Below, piece by piece: positions 8,867 to 16,862 of a DNA stretch of 64,000 bases. The position numbers and the translations under genes were made by a program. The notes beneath the pieces were generated by a model. That model saw only the letters and a list, made by a program, of their open reading frames with translations. It was not told where the DNA came from and searched no databases. Origin of the DNA: Humibacillus xanthopallidus (GTDB lineage Bacteria; Actinomycetota; Actinomycetes; Actinomycetales; Dermatophilaceae); contig NZ_VFQF01000001.1 in assembly GCF_006717145.1 (NCBI RefSeq), positions 2,294,001 to 2,358,000 on the forward strand. The letters run 5' to 3'. Positions within the stretch are counted from its first letter, which is position 1. Every line of letters begins with the position of its first letter.

Positions 8867-9400
8867 TCACACCCGCGTCTCAGATCGGGCACCCGCGGGC
8901 GTATGCCGTGTGGGCGGCGCCCAGCGACGCCACCACTCGTGGAACCCCACCCCGAGGAGGCCGACCGCGACGATCACGAGTGCGAGACCCAGCGAGCCCG
9001 TCGGGGACGCCTCGCCGCCTTCTCCGTCGAGGCCCACCGCAGGGACGACCACCGCGATGAGGGCAGCGAGGAGAAGGAGCACCGTCGCGGCCCTCGACCG
9101 GACCGCCAGCGCCAGGGCGACGAGGACCGCACCCGGCACCAGGGTCATGCCGGGGCTCATGAAGAGGACGAGGCCGGGAACCGGTGCGAGGCGCCACCAC
9201 CGAGAGCGGCCGCCCCGGCGAGCGCCGACGACGAGACCCAGCCCGGTGCCGAGCAGCGTGCTGAAGCCGAGGATCGCCAAGGTGCCTCCCCAGGTGAACT
9301 CGGGCGTCGTCGCGATGAGGCGCATGAAGAGTCGGGCCAGCAGCCCCCACGCGAGGCCGGCGAGGGCGCCGCGGCCCGCCGCCCCCAGCATCATCACCAC
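8867..9400 (-). CDS. Integral membrane protein, unknown function, coupled to SodC-like gene
   Basis: About 177 residues with five hydrophobic helices (for example ALAGLAWGLLARLFMRLI, LAILGFSTLLGTGLGLVVGA, PGAVLVALALAVRS, ATVLLLLAALIAVVVPAV and LGLALVIVAVGLLGVGF), short loops and a C-terminal Arg-rich tail. I do not recognise a named family. The start overlaps the end of the upstream SodC-like gene: GTG 9400, GTG 9397 and ATG 9394 follow one another and the TGA stop of the upstream gene lies within them, a typical translational coupling. Co-expression suggests a joint role at the membrane, perhaps as partner of the SodC-like protein; this is inference from position only. Confidence 0.7.
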   Translation of the reverse strand: MVMMLGAAGRGALAGLAWGLLARLFMRLIATTPEFTWGGTLAILGFSTLLGTGLGLVVGARRGGRSRWWRLAPVPGLVLFMSPGMTLVPGAVLVALALAVRSRAATVLLLLAALIAVVVPAVGLDGEGGEASPTGSLGLALVIVAVGLLGVGFHEWWRRWAPPTRHTPAGARSETRV

Positions 9401-9930
9401 TCCACCGGGAGGCAGGCGAGGCGAGCGCCGGCGAGGCCCGTGGCGGGGTCGGTGGGGGCGGCGTGCACGACGACGGACCTCGTGCCAGGCAGCACGGGGA
9501 AGTGGACGGCGGCGCTCGAGTCGCCCGCACCGCTCGCGTCGACCGTGAAGTCGAGCCAGACCTCCGTCGCGCCCGACACGACGACGGGCGTGTGACCTGC
9601 GTGCGCGTCGGCGTTGTAGTGCCCACCCGCAGCAGCGGGGGCGTCCGTGCCGCAGGGGCCGTTGTGCAGGTGGGCGCCGAAGGTGCGACCGGCGACGGAC
9701 GGGTCGACCCCGCGGACGTGCAGGACGGCGGTCGTCCCGGACGGCCGGTCCACCAGCTGCAGCCGGGCCGTGGCGTCGTCGAACGGTCCCGCGGTGACCG
9801 TGTTGAAGTCCCTCAGCTCGTCAGCGAAGCGCCAGACGGCTGCCCCCGCAACCGCGGTGGCCGCGACGGCGACCGATGCCGACACCCCGACCAGCACTGC
9901 TGCTCCCCCACGAAATCCCTTGCGTTCCAT
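9394..9930 (-). CDS. Membrane-anchored Cu/Zn superoxide dismutase-like protein
   Basis: The 178-residue protein has one N-terminal hydrophobic segment (VLVGVSASVAVAATAVAGAAV), a probable signal anchor, then a beta-rich extracellular domain. Its pattern follows Cu/Zn SOD: HLH (His87, His89), Cys93, GGHYN (His104), further His110 and His113, Asp127, VVVH (His156), then AGARLAC with Arg170 and Cys173. These fit the copper ligands, the bridging His, the active-site Arg and the disulfide pair of SodC. The zinc loop is short, so a copper-only form is possible. It would remove extracellular superoxide. The ATG has a good ribosome site (GGAGGGGG, about 9 nt upstream). It is divergent from the ECF sigma gene (140 bp) and overlaps the membrane gene downstream. 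Confidence 0.75.
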   Translation of the reverse strand: MERKGFRGGAAVLVGVSASVAVAATAVAGAAVWRFADELRDFNTVTAGPFDDATARLQLVDRPSGTTAVLHVRGVDPSVAGRTFGAHLHNGPCGTDAPAAAGGHYNADAHAGHTPVVVSGATEVWLDFTVDASGAGDSSAAVHFPVLPGTRSVVVHAAPTDPATGLAGARLACLPVEW

Positions 9931-10070
9931 GGCTTTCGCCCCCTCCAGAATCGAATGAACTTACAATTGGGAGACGCTCGCGACGGGGGCTCGGGCGACA
10001 CGTCCGGCAAGAAAAGATTCGTTGAATCCTTCTGTCACCCAAACGCATTCATCGCTCGTCTGTCGAAGTG

Positions 10071-10610
10071 ATGGACGGGCTGACGGTAGGGGTCGCGACG
10101 ACGCGCGAGCAGATTCCCGACGACTTCGAGAGACAGGCCGCCGCACTCTTCAATGCGGAGGCTCCCTCGCTGCTGCACCTCGCCCGGTTCTACGTGGACG
10201 ACAAGACGGCGGCCGAGGACCTCGTGCAGGAGGCGTTCATCCGACTGAGCCGCACCATGTCCCGGGTGCGCGACCCGGGCCGGGGAGCTGCCTACCTGCG
10301 GTCGATCGTCATCAACCTCGCGCGCGACCACAACCGCCGGGGCCTCGTCTCGCTGCACCACCGCCCACCCCCAGCCGACGACGAACCCTCGGCCGAGGAG
10401 GCCGCCCTGGGCCGCAGTGCCCGCCAGGAGGTCATCGAGGCATTGCGGGCCCTCCCAGGGCGGCAGCGGGACTGCCTCACCTTGCGCTACTACTACGACA
10501 TGTCGCCGGCGGACATCGCTGACGGACTGGGGATGTCGGTCAACTCCGTCAAGACTCACCTGCAGCGCGGACTGCGCGCCCTGTCCGTGGCCCTCCGGGA
10601 GGAACCATGA
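10071..10610 (+). CDS. ECF-type RNA polymerase sigma factor (SigE/SigM style)
   Basis: About 179 residues with sigma region 2 (LLHLARFYVDDKTAAEDLVQ, then YLRSIVINLARDHNRR) and region 4 (ALPGRQRDCLTLRYYYDMSP, ending in a helix-turn-helix NSVKTHLQRGLRAL). The linker between the regions is acidic. Such sigma factors redirect RNA polymerase to stress or envelope promoters and are usually held by a membrane anti-sigma factor encoded next door. The ATG at 10071 directly follows a GTG in frame; no strong ribosome site is seen. The stop overlaps the start of the next gene (ATGA), so the two are co-translated. It is divergent from the SodC-like gene, a possible target. Confidence 0.9.
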   Translation: MDGLTVGVATTREQIPDDFERQAAALFNAEAPSLLHLARFYVDDKTAAEDLVQEAFIRLSRTMSRVRDPGRGAAYLRSIVINLARDHNRRGLVSLHHRPPPADDEPSAEEAALGRSARQEVIEALRALPGRQRDCLTLRYYYDMSPADIADGLGMSVNSVKTHLQRGLRALSVALREEP

Positions 10611-11218
10611 GCGACCTCGAGCACCTCATCGAGGAGGCCCTGCGACCCACGGGGCCGGCACCACCGCCCCCGACGCCCGACCTCTTTGCGCGCGTCATGG
10701 ACTCGGTCGCCGACGACCGCGCCCGACGTCGTCACCGCCGTCGCGTCGCGGCCCTCTGGGTTGCCGGAATGGCCGCCGCCACCATCCTCGTGCTCACCCT
10801 GACGCCCCAGTCGAACGGAGACCTGCTCATGCCCTGGTGGATCCTCGAGCTCGCGACGACCCTCGCCCTCGTCGCCATCGCCGTCTGGCTCGGCCCCTTC
10901 ATCAAGAGGTTCGGCCGTGCCTACGCGGCCGACGTCTTCCACGACAACCCGTCGACCGGCAAGAGCTACATGGTGCTGACCGACATCGTCTACTACCTCA
11001 TCTTCACGGCCTACATCTGCTTCACGGTGAGCTTCGCCCCCGAGGAGGGCTGGGAGAACCTCTTCACCGGCCTCGTGACGCCGCAGCAGCTGGAGGCCGA
11101 GGTCGTCCGGCTCGGCGGCATCCTGCTCATCATCGGTGTGCTGCACGGCCTCAACATCGTCCTGATGCCCGTCCTCGGTCGCCTCTTCTCCCTCAACCGT
11201 CGGGTCGACCGCCACTGA
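10607..11218 (+). CDS. Membrane protein coupled to the ECF sigma factor, possible anti-sigma factor
   Basis: A protein of 203 residues. A soluble N-terminal part of about 50 residues (SDLEHLIEEALRP, Pro-rich, then FARVMDSVADDRARRRHRRR) is followed by four hydrophobic helices. The N-terminal LEHLIEEALR...DLFARVMDSV helices look like the sigma-binding part of anti-sigma factors, but the zinc motif HxxxCxxC is absent and four helices are more than the usual one. It overlaps the sigma gene by 4 nt (ATGA), which argues for a fixed ratio of the two proteins. Anti-sigma function is inferred from position; the family is not recognised. Confidence 0.65.
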   Translation: MSDLEHLIEEALRPTGPAPPPPTPDLFARVMDSVADDRARRRHRRRVAALWVAGMAAATILVLTLTPQSNGDLLMPWWILELATTLALVAIAVWLGPFIKRFGRAYAADVFHDNPSTGKSYMVLTDIVYYLIFTAYICFTVSFAPEEGWENLFTGLVTPQQLEAEVVRLGGILLIIGVLHGLNIVLMPVLGRLFSLNRRVDRH

Positions 11219-11251
11219 GGGCCGCCCTCCCGGCCTCCCGCCCTCCCGCCC

Positions 11252-11523
11252 ATTCGAGGTGATCGCGCCACCCACGTGAGGCCCAGGATCACCTCCACCC
11301 AGCCGGACGGCATACGGAATCAAGGTGATCGCGCCACCCACGTGAGGCCCGGGATCACCTGGACTCACGGGACGGGCAGTCACGACGAGCAGGTATGCCG
11401 CCCTCCCGCCCATTCGAGGTGATCGCGCCACCCACGTGGGGCCCGGCATCACCTCCACCCAACCGGACGGCATACGGAATCGAGGTGATCGCGCCACCCA
11501 CGTGGGGCTCGGGATCACCTCGA
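11252..11523. repeat. Array of four GAGGTGAT...ATCACCT palindromes between convergent genes
   Basis: This 322-bp gap without a gene holds four units of about 44 bp starting at about 11252, 11318, 11412 and 11478. Each has outer arms GAGGTGATC (AAGGTGATC in unit 2) and GATCACCT or CATCACCT, and an inner part containing CACGTG. Units 1-2 and 3-4 are each 66 bp apart, and the pair is itself duplicated with a 160-bp period. The linkers carry the word CCGGACGGCATACGG at 11304 and 11464. The array lies between the ECF partner gene and the B12-binding gene, which converge, so it may stop transcription from both sides. The same core recurs at 51561-51799. Confidence 0.9.
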
Positions 11524-11540
11524 ACCAGGGAGGCCGCGGG

Positions 11541-11951
11541 TCAGTCGGTGGGGACGTTGGCGCGCACCCAGTCGACGATCTCGTTCGTCGTCGCGCCGGG
11601 CGTGAAGATCTTGGCCACGCCGAGCGCCTCGAGCTCGGGGATGTCGTCGGCGGGGATGATGCCGCCACCGAAGACGATGATGTCGGCGGCGTCGCGCTCC
11701 CGCAGCAGCTCGACGACCCGGGCGAAGAGGGTCAGGTGGGCGCCGGAGAGCACGGAGAGCCCGACGACGTCGGCGTCCTCCTGGATGGCGGCCTCGACGA
11801 TCTGCTCCGGCGTCTGGTGCAGGCCGGTGTAGACGACCTCCATGCCGGCGTCGCGCAGCGCCCGCGCGACGACCTTCGCGCCGCGGTCGTGGCCGTCGAG
11901 ACCGGGCTTGGCGACGACGACTCGGATCACGCTCGCGGTGGTCTCACTCAT
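11541..11951 (-). CDS. Stand-alone cobalamin-binding mutase subunit (IcmB/McmA2-like)
   Basis: A 136-residue protein that is just the B12-binding domain of acyl-CoA mutases. It has the base-off cobalamin motif DGHDRG (DxHxxG), then GLSVLSGAH and VFGGGIIP, which hold the nucleotide tail. Length and layout match the small subunit of isobutyryl-CoA or related mutases, which works with a separate catalytic subunit carrying the TIM barrel; no such gene is in this window. The ATG at 11951 is preferred because TAGAGT ends 7 nt before it (leaderless pattern). It is transcribed alone, divergent from the lipase gene (79 bp). Methylmalonyl-CoA or ethylmalonyl-CoA mutase partners are equally possible. 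Confidence 0.88.
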   Translation of the reverse strand: MSETTASVIRVVVAKPGLDGHDRGAKVVARALRDAGMEVVYTGLHQTPEQIVEAAIQEDADVVGLSVLSGAHLTLFARVVELLRERDAADIIVFGGGIIPADDIPELEALGVAKIFTPGATTNEIVDWVRANVPTD

Positions 11952-11958
11952 GCGGCGC

Positions 11959-11964
11959 ACTCTA
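11959..11964 (-). promoter_or_regulatory. Leaderless -10 box of the B12-binding gene
   Basis: TAGAGT on the minus strand, 7 nt before the ATG at 11951. Confidence 0.5.
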
Positions 11965-12018
11965 GCCAGCCTCATGAGACGCGTCGCGCAATAGTGACGC
12001 ATCCGGCACCGACGGGGG

Positions 12019-12024
12019 TACGGT
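12019..12024 (+). promoter_or_regulatory. Leaderless -10 box of the lipase gene
   Basis: TACGGT, 6 nt before the GTG start at 12031. Confidence 0.5.
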
Positions 12025-12030
12025 CGGCTC

Positions 12031-12969
12031 GTGGGAGTGGCAGCACGAGCGGCAGAGACGCCGCGCGCGGTCGGTGCCGCGGGCGAGGAGTCCCGCGGCC
12101 ACCGCGGGGTGCTCGACGCCGCCCGTGACGTCGTCGGAGCGCTGTTCACGCCCACGGGCCTCGCGGGGGCGGCCCTCGAGGCCACCTGGATGGGGCTGCA
12201 CCTCGGCCTCTACCCCCTCGGTCTGCTCGGCTCACGCGCGAGCGACCGCCGGCAGGGCTACCGCCTCGAGCACCTGCCTCCCAGCCAGCGCGGTCTCGCG
12301 ATACACAACGTGGAGGCCGCCGAGACGCCGATCCTGCTCGTGCACGGAATGGTCGACAACCGCTCGATCTTCACCGTGCTGCGCCGCGGCCTCGTGCGCC
12401 GCGGCTTCGGACAGATCGAGACGATGAACTACTCCATCCTCACCGGCGACATCCGGGCCGCGGCTGCGCGCCTCGGCGCCGAGGTCGAGCGGATCGTCGA
12501 GGAGACCGGCTACGAGCGCATCCACGTCATCGGTCACTCGATGGGCGGCCTCATCGCGCGCTACTACGTGACCCGCCTCGGCGGCGACGCCCACGTGCAC
12601 ACCCTCGTCACCCTCGGCACGCCCCACGCCGGCAGCATCTGGGCGTACGGCTGGAACAACGGGCTCACCCGCCAGCTGCGTCCCGGCAGCGCCCTCATGG
12701 AGGAGCTCGCCGGCCCCGTCACCGACTGCCAGACCCGCTTCATCGTCTACTGGTCCGACCTCGACCAGGTCGTCGTGCCACAGCGCAACGCCGCCCTGCA
12801 CCACGAGGACCTCAACGTGCACAACATCGCCCTGCACGGGGTGGGGCACATGAGCCTGCCGATCACCGCCACGGTCGTCCACGGCATCTCGGCAGCCCTG
12901 GCCCACCTCGACTCCTCGGGAGCCACCGTCACCCCCGGGGTCAGCGCCCTGCGCACCCGGCGCCACTGA
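12031..12969 (+). CDS. Alpha/beta-hydrolase, triacylglycerol lipase-like
   Basis: A 312-residue lipase-type hydrolase. The nucleophile elbow is GHSMGG (Ser about residue 171), the oxyanion region is [12 protein letters not shown], and a late His (HGVGHMSLP) completes the triad with an Asp in the YWSDLDQVV segment. Residues 40-70 contain a hydrophobic stretch ([20 protein letters not shown]) that may attach it to membranes or lipid bodies; no classical signal peptide is seen. The GTG start is supported by a TACGGT box 6 nt upstream. Close relatives are annotated as lipase class 2 or esterase; the substrate cannot be told. Confidence 0.85.
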   Translation: MGVAARAAETPRAVGAAGEESRGHRGVLDAARDVVGALFTPTGLAGAALEATWMGLHLGLYPLGLLGSRASDRRQGYRLEHLPPSQRGLAIHNVEAAETPILLVHGMVDNRSIFTVLRRGLVRRGFGQIETMNYSILTGDIRAAAARLGAEVERIVEETGYERIHVIGHSMGGLIARYYVTRLGGDAHVHTLVTLGTPHAGSIWAYGWNNGLTRQLRPGSALMEELAGPVTDCQTRFIVYWSDLDQVVVPQRNAALHHEDLNVHNIALHGVGHMSLPITATVVHGISAALAHLDSSGATVTPGVSALRTRRH

Positions 12970-13003
12970 GCCACTGAGGCAGCGAGGCACTGAGCCCCTG
13001 AGC

Positions 13004-13022
13004 GACCCCTCGTTCGGGGGTC
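13004..13022 (+). terminator. Hairpin after the lipase gene
   Basis: GACCCC and GGGGTC form a short stem around TCGTTCG, 35 bp after the lipase stop. Confidence 0.45.
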
Positions 13023-13195
13023 TGCGACCCGGCCCCGCCGACCCCGCACTCTACGCTGGGAGGGCCGTGAGAATTCGGTTGAAACTTCGTGTGGGCAAAG
13101 GGTGTCGGGGCCGCCGTGGATGGCCTAGTGTCATGCCCAGTCGCGGTACCCCTCCAGCGCGACGGCAGCCTCCCTGCGTTTCTACCCGATTTTGC

Positions 13196-13241
13196 GTAAC
13201 GAATCGGTCACGTTACCGTTGAGGCTCGCAGTCGGTAACGT
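13196..13241 (+). promoter_or_regulatory. GTAAC/GTTAC boxes with inverted repeat upstream of the M23 peptidase
   Basis: GTAAC at 13196, GTTAC at 13212 and GTAAC at 13235 stand at intervals of 16 and 23 bp. The last two form a perfect 9-bp inverted repeat (ACGTTACCG at 13210-13218 with its complement at 13233-13241). Repeated GTAAC-type boxes are the usual target of the response regulator MtrA, which controls cell-wall hydrolase genes in actinobacteria; that link is inference. The rest of the 280-bp gap (12970-13255) has no gene. Confidence 0.5.
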
Positions 13242-13255
13242 TAGGTAATTTCTTG

Positions 13256-14089
13256 GTGTCCTCAAGCTATGTCGGCCGTCATCGGCCAGCTCTGAAGCCT
13301 TCGCGGGGTCGACAGTTCGTCGTCCCCGTTGCGCTGCTCGGAACGACCGTGACCGGTGGGCTCGTCATCCGTGACGCAGGCGCCAGCGAGCTGAGCCCCG
13401 AAGCTGCCGCGATGAAGAACGTCTCAAACACGGTCGCCGGTCTCGGTCTCGCGGCGGACCCGTCCGCCGTCGCCGCCGCTGCCGCCAACCGGTCGGGAGC
13501 CCGCTCCTCGCGTGACCTGGCCCGCGACGCCAAGACCCTCATCGTCAGCGCCTCCATCGCCGGCAACGAGACGGCTGCCCAGGCAAAGGCCAAGGCCGAC
13601 CAGGCCGCCGCCGAGAAGGCCGCGCAGGCCAAGGCGAAGGCTCAGGCCGACGCCAAGGCAAAGGCCGACGCCAAGAAGCGCGCCCTCGCCGTCGCCCACC
13701 GCTGGGTGATGCCGGTATCGGGCTACACGCTCACGTCCGGCTTCGGCTTCCGCTGGGGAAAGATGCACCCGGCCCAGGACCTCGCGTGCCCGGTCGGCAC
13801 CCCGGTGCACGCCCTGTCGTCCGGAACGGTGATCTTCGCCGGCTGGTCCAACGAGGGCTACGGCTACATGGTAAAGATCCAGTACTGGGACGGCACCGTC
13901 TCGTGGATGGCCCACAACAGCCGCCTGCTCGTCTCGCTGGGCGACAAGGTCGTTCCCGGCCAGACCGTCTCCTACAGCGGCAGCACCGGCAACTCGACCG
14001 GCCCGCACGTGCACCTCGAGATCCACCCCGGCGACGGGAGCGCGGTCGCCCCCCGCACCTGGCTCGCCAAGCGCGGCGTGCAGCTCTGA
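13256..14089 (+). CDS. Secreted M23 (LytM-type) peptidase with coiled-coil linker
   Basis: A cell-wall endopeptidase of family M23. The N terminus (SSSYVGRHRPALKPSRGRQ) is followed by a hydrophobic segment (FVVPVALLGTTVTGGLVI), a likely export signal. A long Ala/Lys linker with AKAKADQAAAEK-type heptads forms a coiled coil, then comes the peptidase domain with HPAQD (zinc His and Asp) and HVHLEIH (catalytic and zinc His). TTG 13253 and GTG 13256 are both possible starts; GTG is chosen because AGG lies about 8 nt upstream. It probably trims peptidoglycan cross-links. It may act itself or as an amidase activator, but the intact metal residues favour an active enzyme. The upstream GTAAC boxes suggest control by an envelope-sensing regulator. 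Confidence 0.9.
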   Translation: MSSSYVGRHRPALKPSRGRQFVVPVALLGTTVTGGLVIRDAGASELSPEAAAMKNVSNTVAGLGLAADPSAVAAAAANRSGARSSRDLARDAKTLIVSASIAGNETAAQAKAKADQAAAEKAAQAKAKAQADAKAKADAKKRALAVAHRWVMPVSGYTLTSGFGFRWGKMHPAQDLACPVGTPVHALSSGTVIFAGWSNEGYGYMVKIQYWDGTVSWMAHNSRLLVSLGDKVVPGQTVSYSGSTGNSTGPHVHLEIHPGDGSAVAPRTWLAKRGVQL

Positions 14090-14121
14090 GCTGAGCCGAG
14101 CCACACGGCATACCGACGCAC

Positions 14122-14151
14122 AGGCCCGCACCCCCACCGGGGGGCGGGCCT
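14122..14151. terminator. Bidirectional terminator between M23 peptidase and pcrA
   Basis: AGGCCCGC and its complement form an 8-bp stem in the gap between two convergent genes. It is flanked by an inverted pair of the dispersed word (GGCATACCG at 14107 and CGGTATGCC at 14172), giving a nested palindrome. Confidence 0.7.
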
Positions 14152-14276
14152 GTTCGCATCCCAGCCCGCGGCGGTATGCCGTCCGGTGGCCTTCGTGCCG
14201 CACGCAACCGTCGTGCTGCTCGTGGCCTTCGTGACGTCCGTGGCCGCCGCGCCACACGCGGCCGTCGTGACGCGCG

Positions 14277-16793
14277 TCAGAGCTTGACGAGGGGGGCGTA
14301 GCGCAGGAGGAGGCGCTTGACGCCGGTCTCCTCGCCGAAGTCGACGTGGGCCATCGACTTGTCGCCCTCGCCCTCGACGCGCACGACGGTGCCGAGGCCG
14401 AACGAGTCGTGGCTGACCCGGTCGCCGGAGTGCAGGGAGATCACCGGCCGCTTGCCGGCGCTGCGCACCCCGGGCCGGGCTGCGAGCGTCGCGACGGCCG
14501 GACGGTCGGACCCGCGAGCGCCGCTGAACGACGGGCCGAGCCGCTGCCAGTCGAGCAGGTCGCCCGGGATCTCGTCGAGGAAGCGCGACGGGGGGTTGTA
14601 CTGCGGGGCGCCCCACGCGGACCGCACGGCGGCCCGGCTGAGGTAGAGGCGCTCGCGGGCCCGAGTGATGCCGACGTAGGCGAGGCGGCGCTCCTCCTCG
14701 AGCTCCTTGGGGTCGGCGAGCGCCCGCATGTGCGGGAAGGTGCCGTCCTCCATGCCCGTGAGGAAGACGACCGGGAACTCGAGGCCCTTGGCCGTGTGCA
14801 GCGTCATCAGGGTGACCACCCCGAGGTCCGCCGCAGCCGATCCAACGGGCGAGTCCGGGATCTCGTCGGCGTCTGCCACGAGCGAGACCTGCTCGAGGAA
14901 CTCCTCGAGCGCGCCTGCGGGCCCGACGTCCTCGGGCTCGACGCCGGGCGGCAGCTCGCCACCGGACTCCTGCAGCTCGGTGGCCCGGCGCTCGTCGTAC
15001 TCCTGCGCGACCGCGACCAGCTCGGCGAGGTTCTCGATGCGCGTCTCGTCCTGCGGGTCGTGGCTCGCGCGCAGCTCGGCGAGGTAGCCGCTCTCCTCGA
15101 GCACCATCTCGAGCAGGGCGGCCACGCTGTCGTCGGCCTCGTAGGCGGTGCGCAGCCGCTCGAGCAACGCGGTGAAGCCCTTGATGGCAGCGACGGAGCG
15201 GGTGGCGATGCCGGGGGCGTCCTCGGCGCGCCCGAGGGCGGCGACGAAGGGGATGCGCTCGCGCTCCGCGAGCGCGGCGACGCAGGCCTCCGCGCGGTCG
15301 CCGATGCCGCGCTTGGGGGTGTTGAGGATGCGGCGGAGGTTGACGGTGTCGGTGGGGTTGGAGACGACGCGGAGGTAGGCGAGCGCGTCCTTGACCTCGC
15401 GCCGCTCGTAGAAGCGCGTGCCGCCGACCACCTTGTAGGGCAGGCCGACTCGCACGAGGACCTCCTCGACGGCGCGGCTCTGCGCGTTGGTGCGGTAGAA
15501 GACGGCGACGTCACCCGGCTTGACGCCGTGCGATGCGAGGTCGTCGATCTCCTTGGCGACGAAGGCCGCCTCGTCGTGCTCGTTGTCGCCGACGTAGCCG
15601 GTGATCATCGCGCCGTCGCCGGAGTCGGTCCAGAGGTTCTTCGCGCGGCGGCCCTCGTTGCGGGCGATGACCGAGTTGGCTGCCCGCAGGATTCGCTGGC
15701 TCGAGCGGTAGTTCTGCTCGAGCAGGATCGTGCGGGCCTCGGGGTAGTCCTGCTCGAACTCGAGGATGTTGCGGATGCTCGCGCCGCGGAACGCATAGAT
15801 CGACTGGTCGGAGTCGCCGACGACGCACAGCTCGGCCGGCGGCACGGCATACGCGCCGGCGGGACCCTTGACCTCCCCGACGAGCTCCTTGATGAGCTGG
15901 TACTGCGCCTGGTTGGTGTCCTGGTACTCGTCGACGAGCACGTGCCGGAAGCGGCGCCGGTAGTACTCGGCGACGTCGGGGAAGGCCTGCAGGATGTTGA
16001 CGGTCATCATGATGATGTCGTCGAAGTCGAGCGCGTTGGCCTGGCGCAGGCGGCGTTGGTACTGCGTGTAGGCCGACGCGACCGTGCGGTCGTAGTGGTT
16101 GCCCTCGGCGACCTGAGCGGCGTACGTCTCCTCGTCGATGAGCTCGTTCTTGAGGTTGCTCACCTGGTGCGAGAAGCCGCGCGCCGGGTAGCGCTTGGGG
16201 TCGAGGTCGAGGTCGCGCAGCACGAGGCTCATGAGGCGCTGGCTGTCGGCGGCGTCGTAGATCGAGAAGGTCGACTTCATGCCGACCTTCGCCGCCTCGC
16301 GCCGCAGGATACGCACGCAGGCCGAGTGGAAGGTCATCACCCACATCGCCCGGGCGCGGGGCCCGACGAGCGACTCGACCCGCTCGCGCATCTCGGCGGC
16401 GGCCTTGTTGGTGAAGGTGATCGCGAGGATCTGCCCCGGCTGGGCTCCTCGCTCGCCGAGCAGCCACGCGATGCGGTGGGTCAGCACCCGCGTCTTGCCC
16501 GAGCCCGCACCGGCCACGATGAGCAGCGGGGTGCCCTCGTGCACGACGGCATCGCGCTGGTGCGGGTTGAGGCCCTCGAGCAGCGCCTCCGGGTCGAGGT
16601 CGGTATGCCGTCCGGCCGAGCCCCCGGCGCCCGCGACGCCGCCGCGGGCTGCAGCCTCCGCCCACGTGGGCACACCCTGCTCGGTCACACCCGTGACAGG
16701 GGCCCCTCCGGGACTCGTCGACCCACCGGTGGCGGCTGCCCCCTGCTCTCGGTCGAAGCCGGGGAAGGAGAGGTCGTCGAAGAGCGTGCTCAT
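14277..16793 (-). CDS. pcrA: ATP-dependent DNA helicase PcrA/UvrD
   Basis: A superfamily-1A 3'-5' helicase for nucleotide excision repair and clearing of replication and transcription conflicts. The protein has about 838 residues: an N-terminal Ser/Gly/Thr-rich region, then LNPHQRDAV (Q motif), VAGAGSGKTRVL (Walker A), FDDIIMMTV, DEYQDTNQAQY (motif II), GDSDQSIYAFRGA (motif III), EQNYRSS, TLHTAKGLEFPVVFL (motif V) and VGITRARERLYLS (motif VI). It ends with the Tudor-like PcrA tail (GDRVSHDSFGLGTVV). The ATG at 16793 (MSTLFDDLSF) is chosen; a TAGGCT box 10 nt upstream would give an almost leaderless mRNA. Transcribed alone, divergent from the GNAT gene. Confidence 0.97.
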   Translation of the reverse strand: MSTLFDDLSFPGFDREQGAAATGGSTSPGGAPVTGVTEQGVPTWAEAAARGGVAGAGGSAGRHTDLDPEALLEGLNPHQRDAVVHEGTPLLIVAGAGSGKTRVLTHRIAWLLGERGAQPGQILAITFTNKAAAEMRERVESLVGPRARAMWVMTFHSACVRILRREAAKVGMKSTFSIYDAADSQRLMSLVLRDLDLDPKRYPARGFSHQVSNLKNELIDEETYAAQVAEGNHYDRTVASAYTQYQRRLRQANALDFDDIIMMTVNILQAFPDVAEYYRRRFRHVLVDEYQDTNQAQYQLIKELVGEVKGPAGAYAVPPAELCVVGDSDQSIYAFRGASIRNILEFEQDYPEARTILLEQNYRSSQRILRAANSVIARNEGRRAKNLWTDSGDGAMITGYVGDNEHDEAAFVAKEIDDLASHGVKPGDVAVFYRTNAQSRAVEEVLVRVGLPYKVVGGTRFYERREVKDALAYLRVVSNPTDTVNLRRILNTPKRGIGDRAEACVAALAERERIPFVAALGRAEDAPGIATRSVAAIKGFTALLERLRTAYEADDSVAALLEMVLEESGYLAELRASHDPQDETRIENLAELVAVAQEYDERRATELQESGGELPPGVEPEDVGPAGALEEFLEQVSLVADADEIPDSPVGSAAADLGVVTLMTLHTAKGLEFPVVFLTGMEDGTFPHMRALADPKELEEERRLAYVGITRARERLYLSRAAVRSAWGAPQYNPPSRFLDEIPGDLLDWQRLGPSFSGARGSDRPAVATLAARPGVRSAGKRPVISLHSGDRVSHDSFGLGTVVRVEGEGDKSMAHVDFGEETGVKRLLLRYAPLVKL

Positions 16794-16862
16794 GATGGGC
16801 ACCAGCCTACGTCGCGGCGCCCACAGCGACGGCCCGCCACCCACACCGGCGACAATGGGGCG

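Noticed and set aside
10607-11218. A classical zinc-binding anti-sigma factor
   Set aside because: The HxxxCxxC motif is absent; kept only as a possible anti-sigma partner by position.
12747-13049. A 100-codon minus-strand frame over the lipase end
   Set aside because: Antisense to the lipase with no domain character.
13040-13255. A ydaO (c-di-AMP) riboswitch before the M23 peptidase
   Set aside because: This is a common place for it in actinobacteria, but I could not find the conserved blocks; only the GTAAC inverted repeat is clear.
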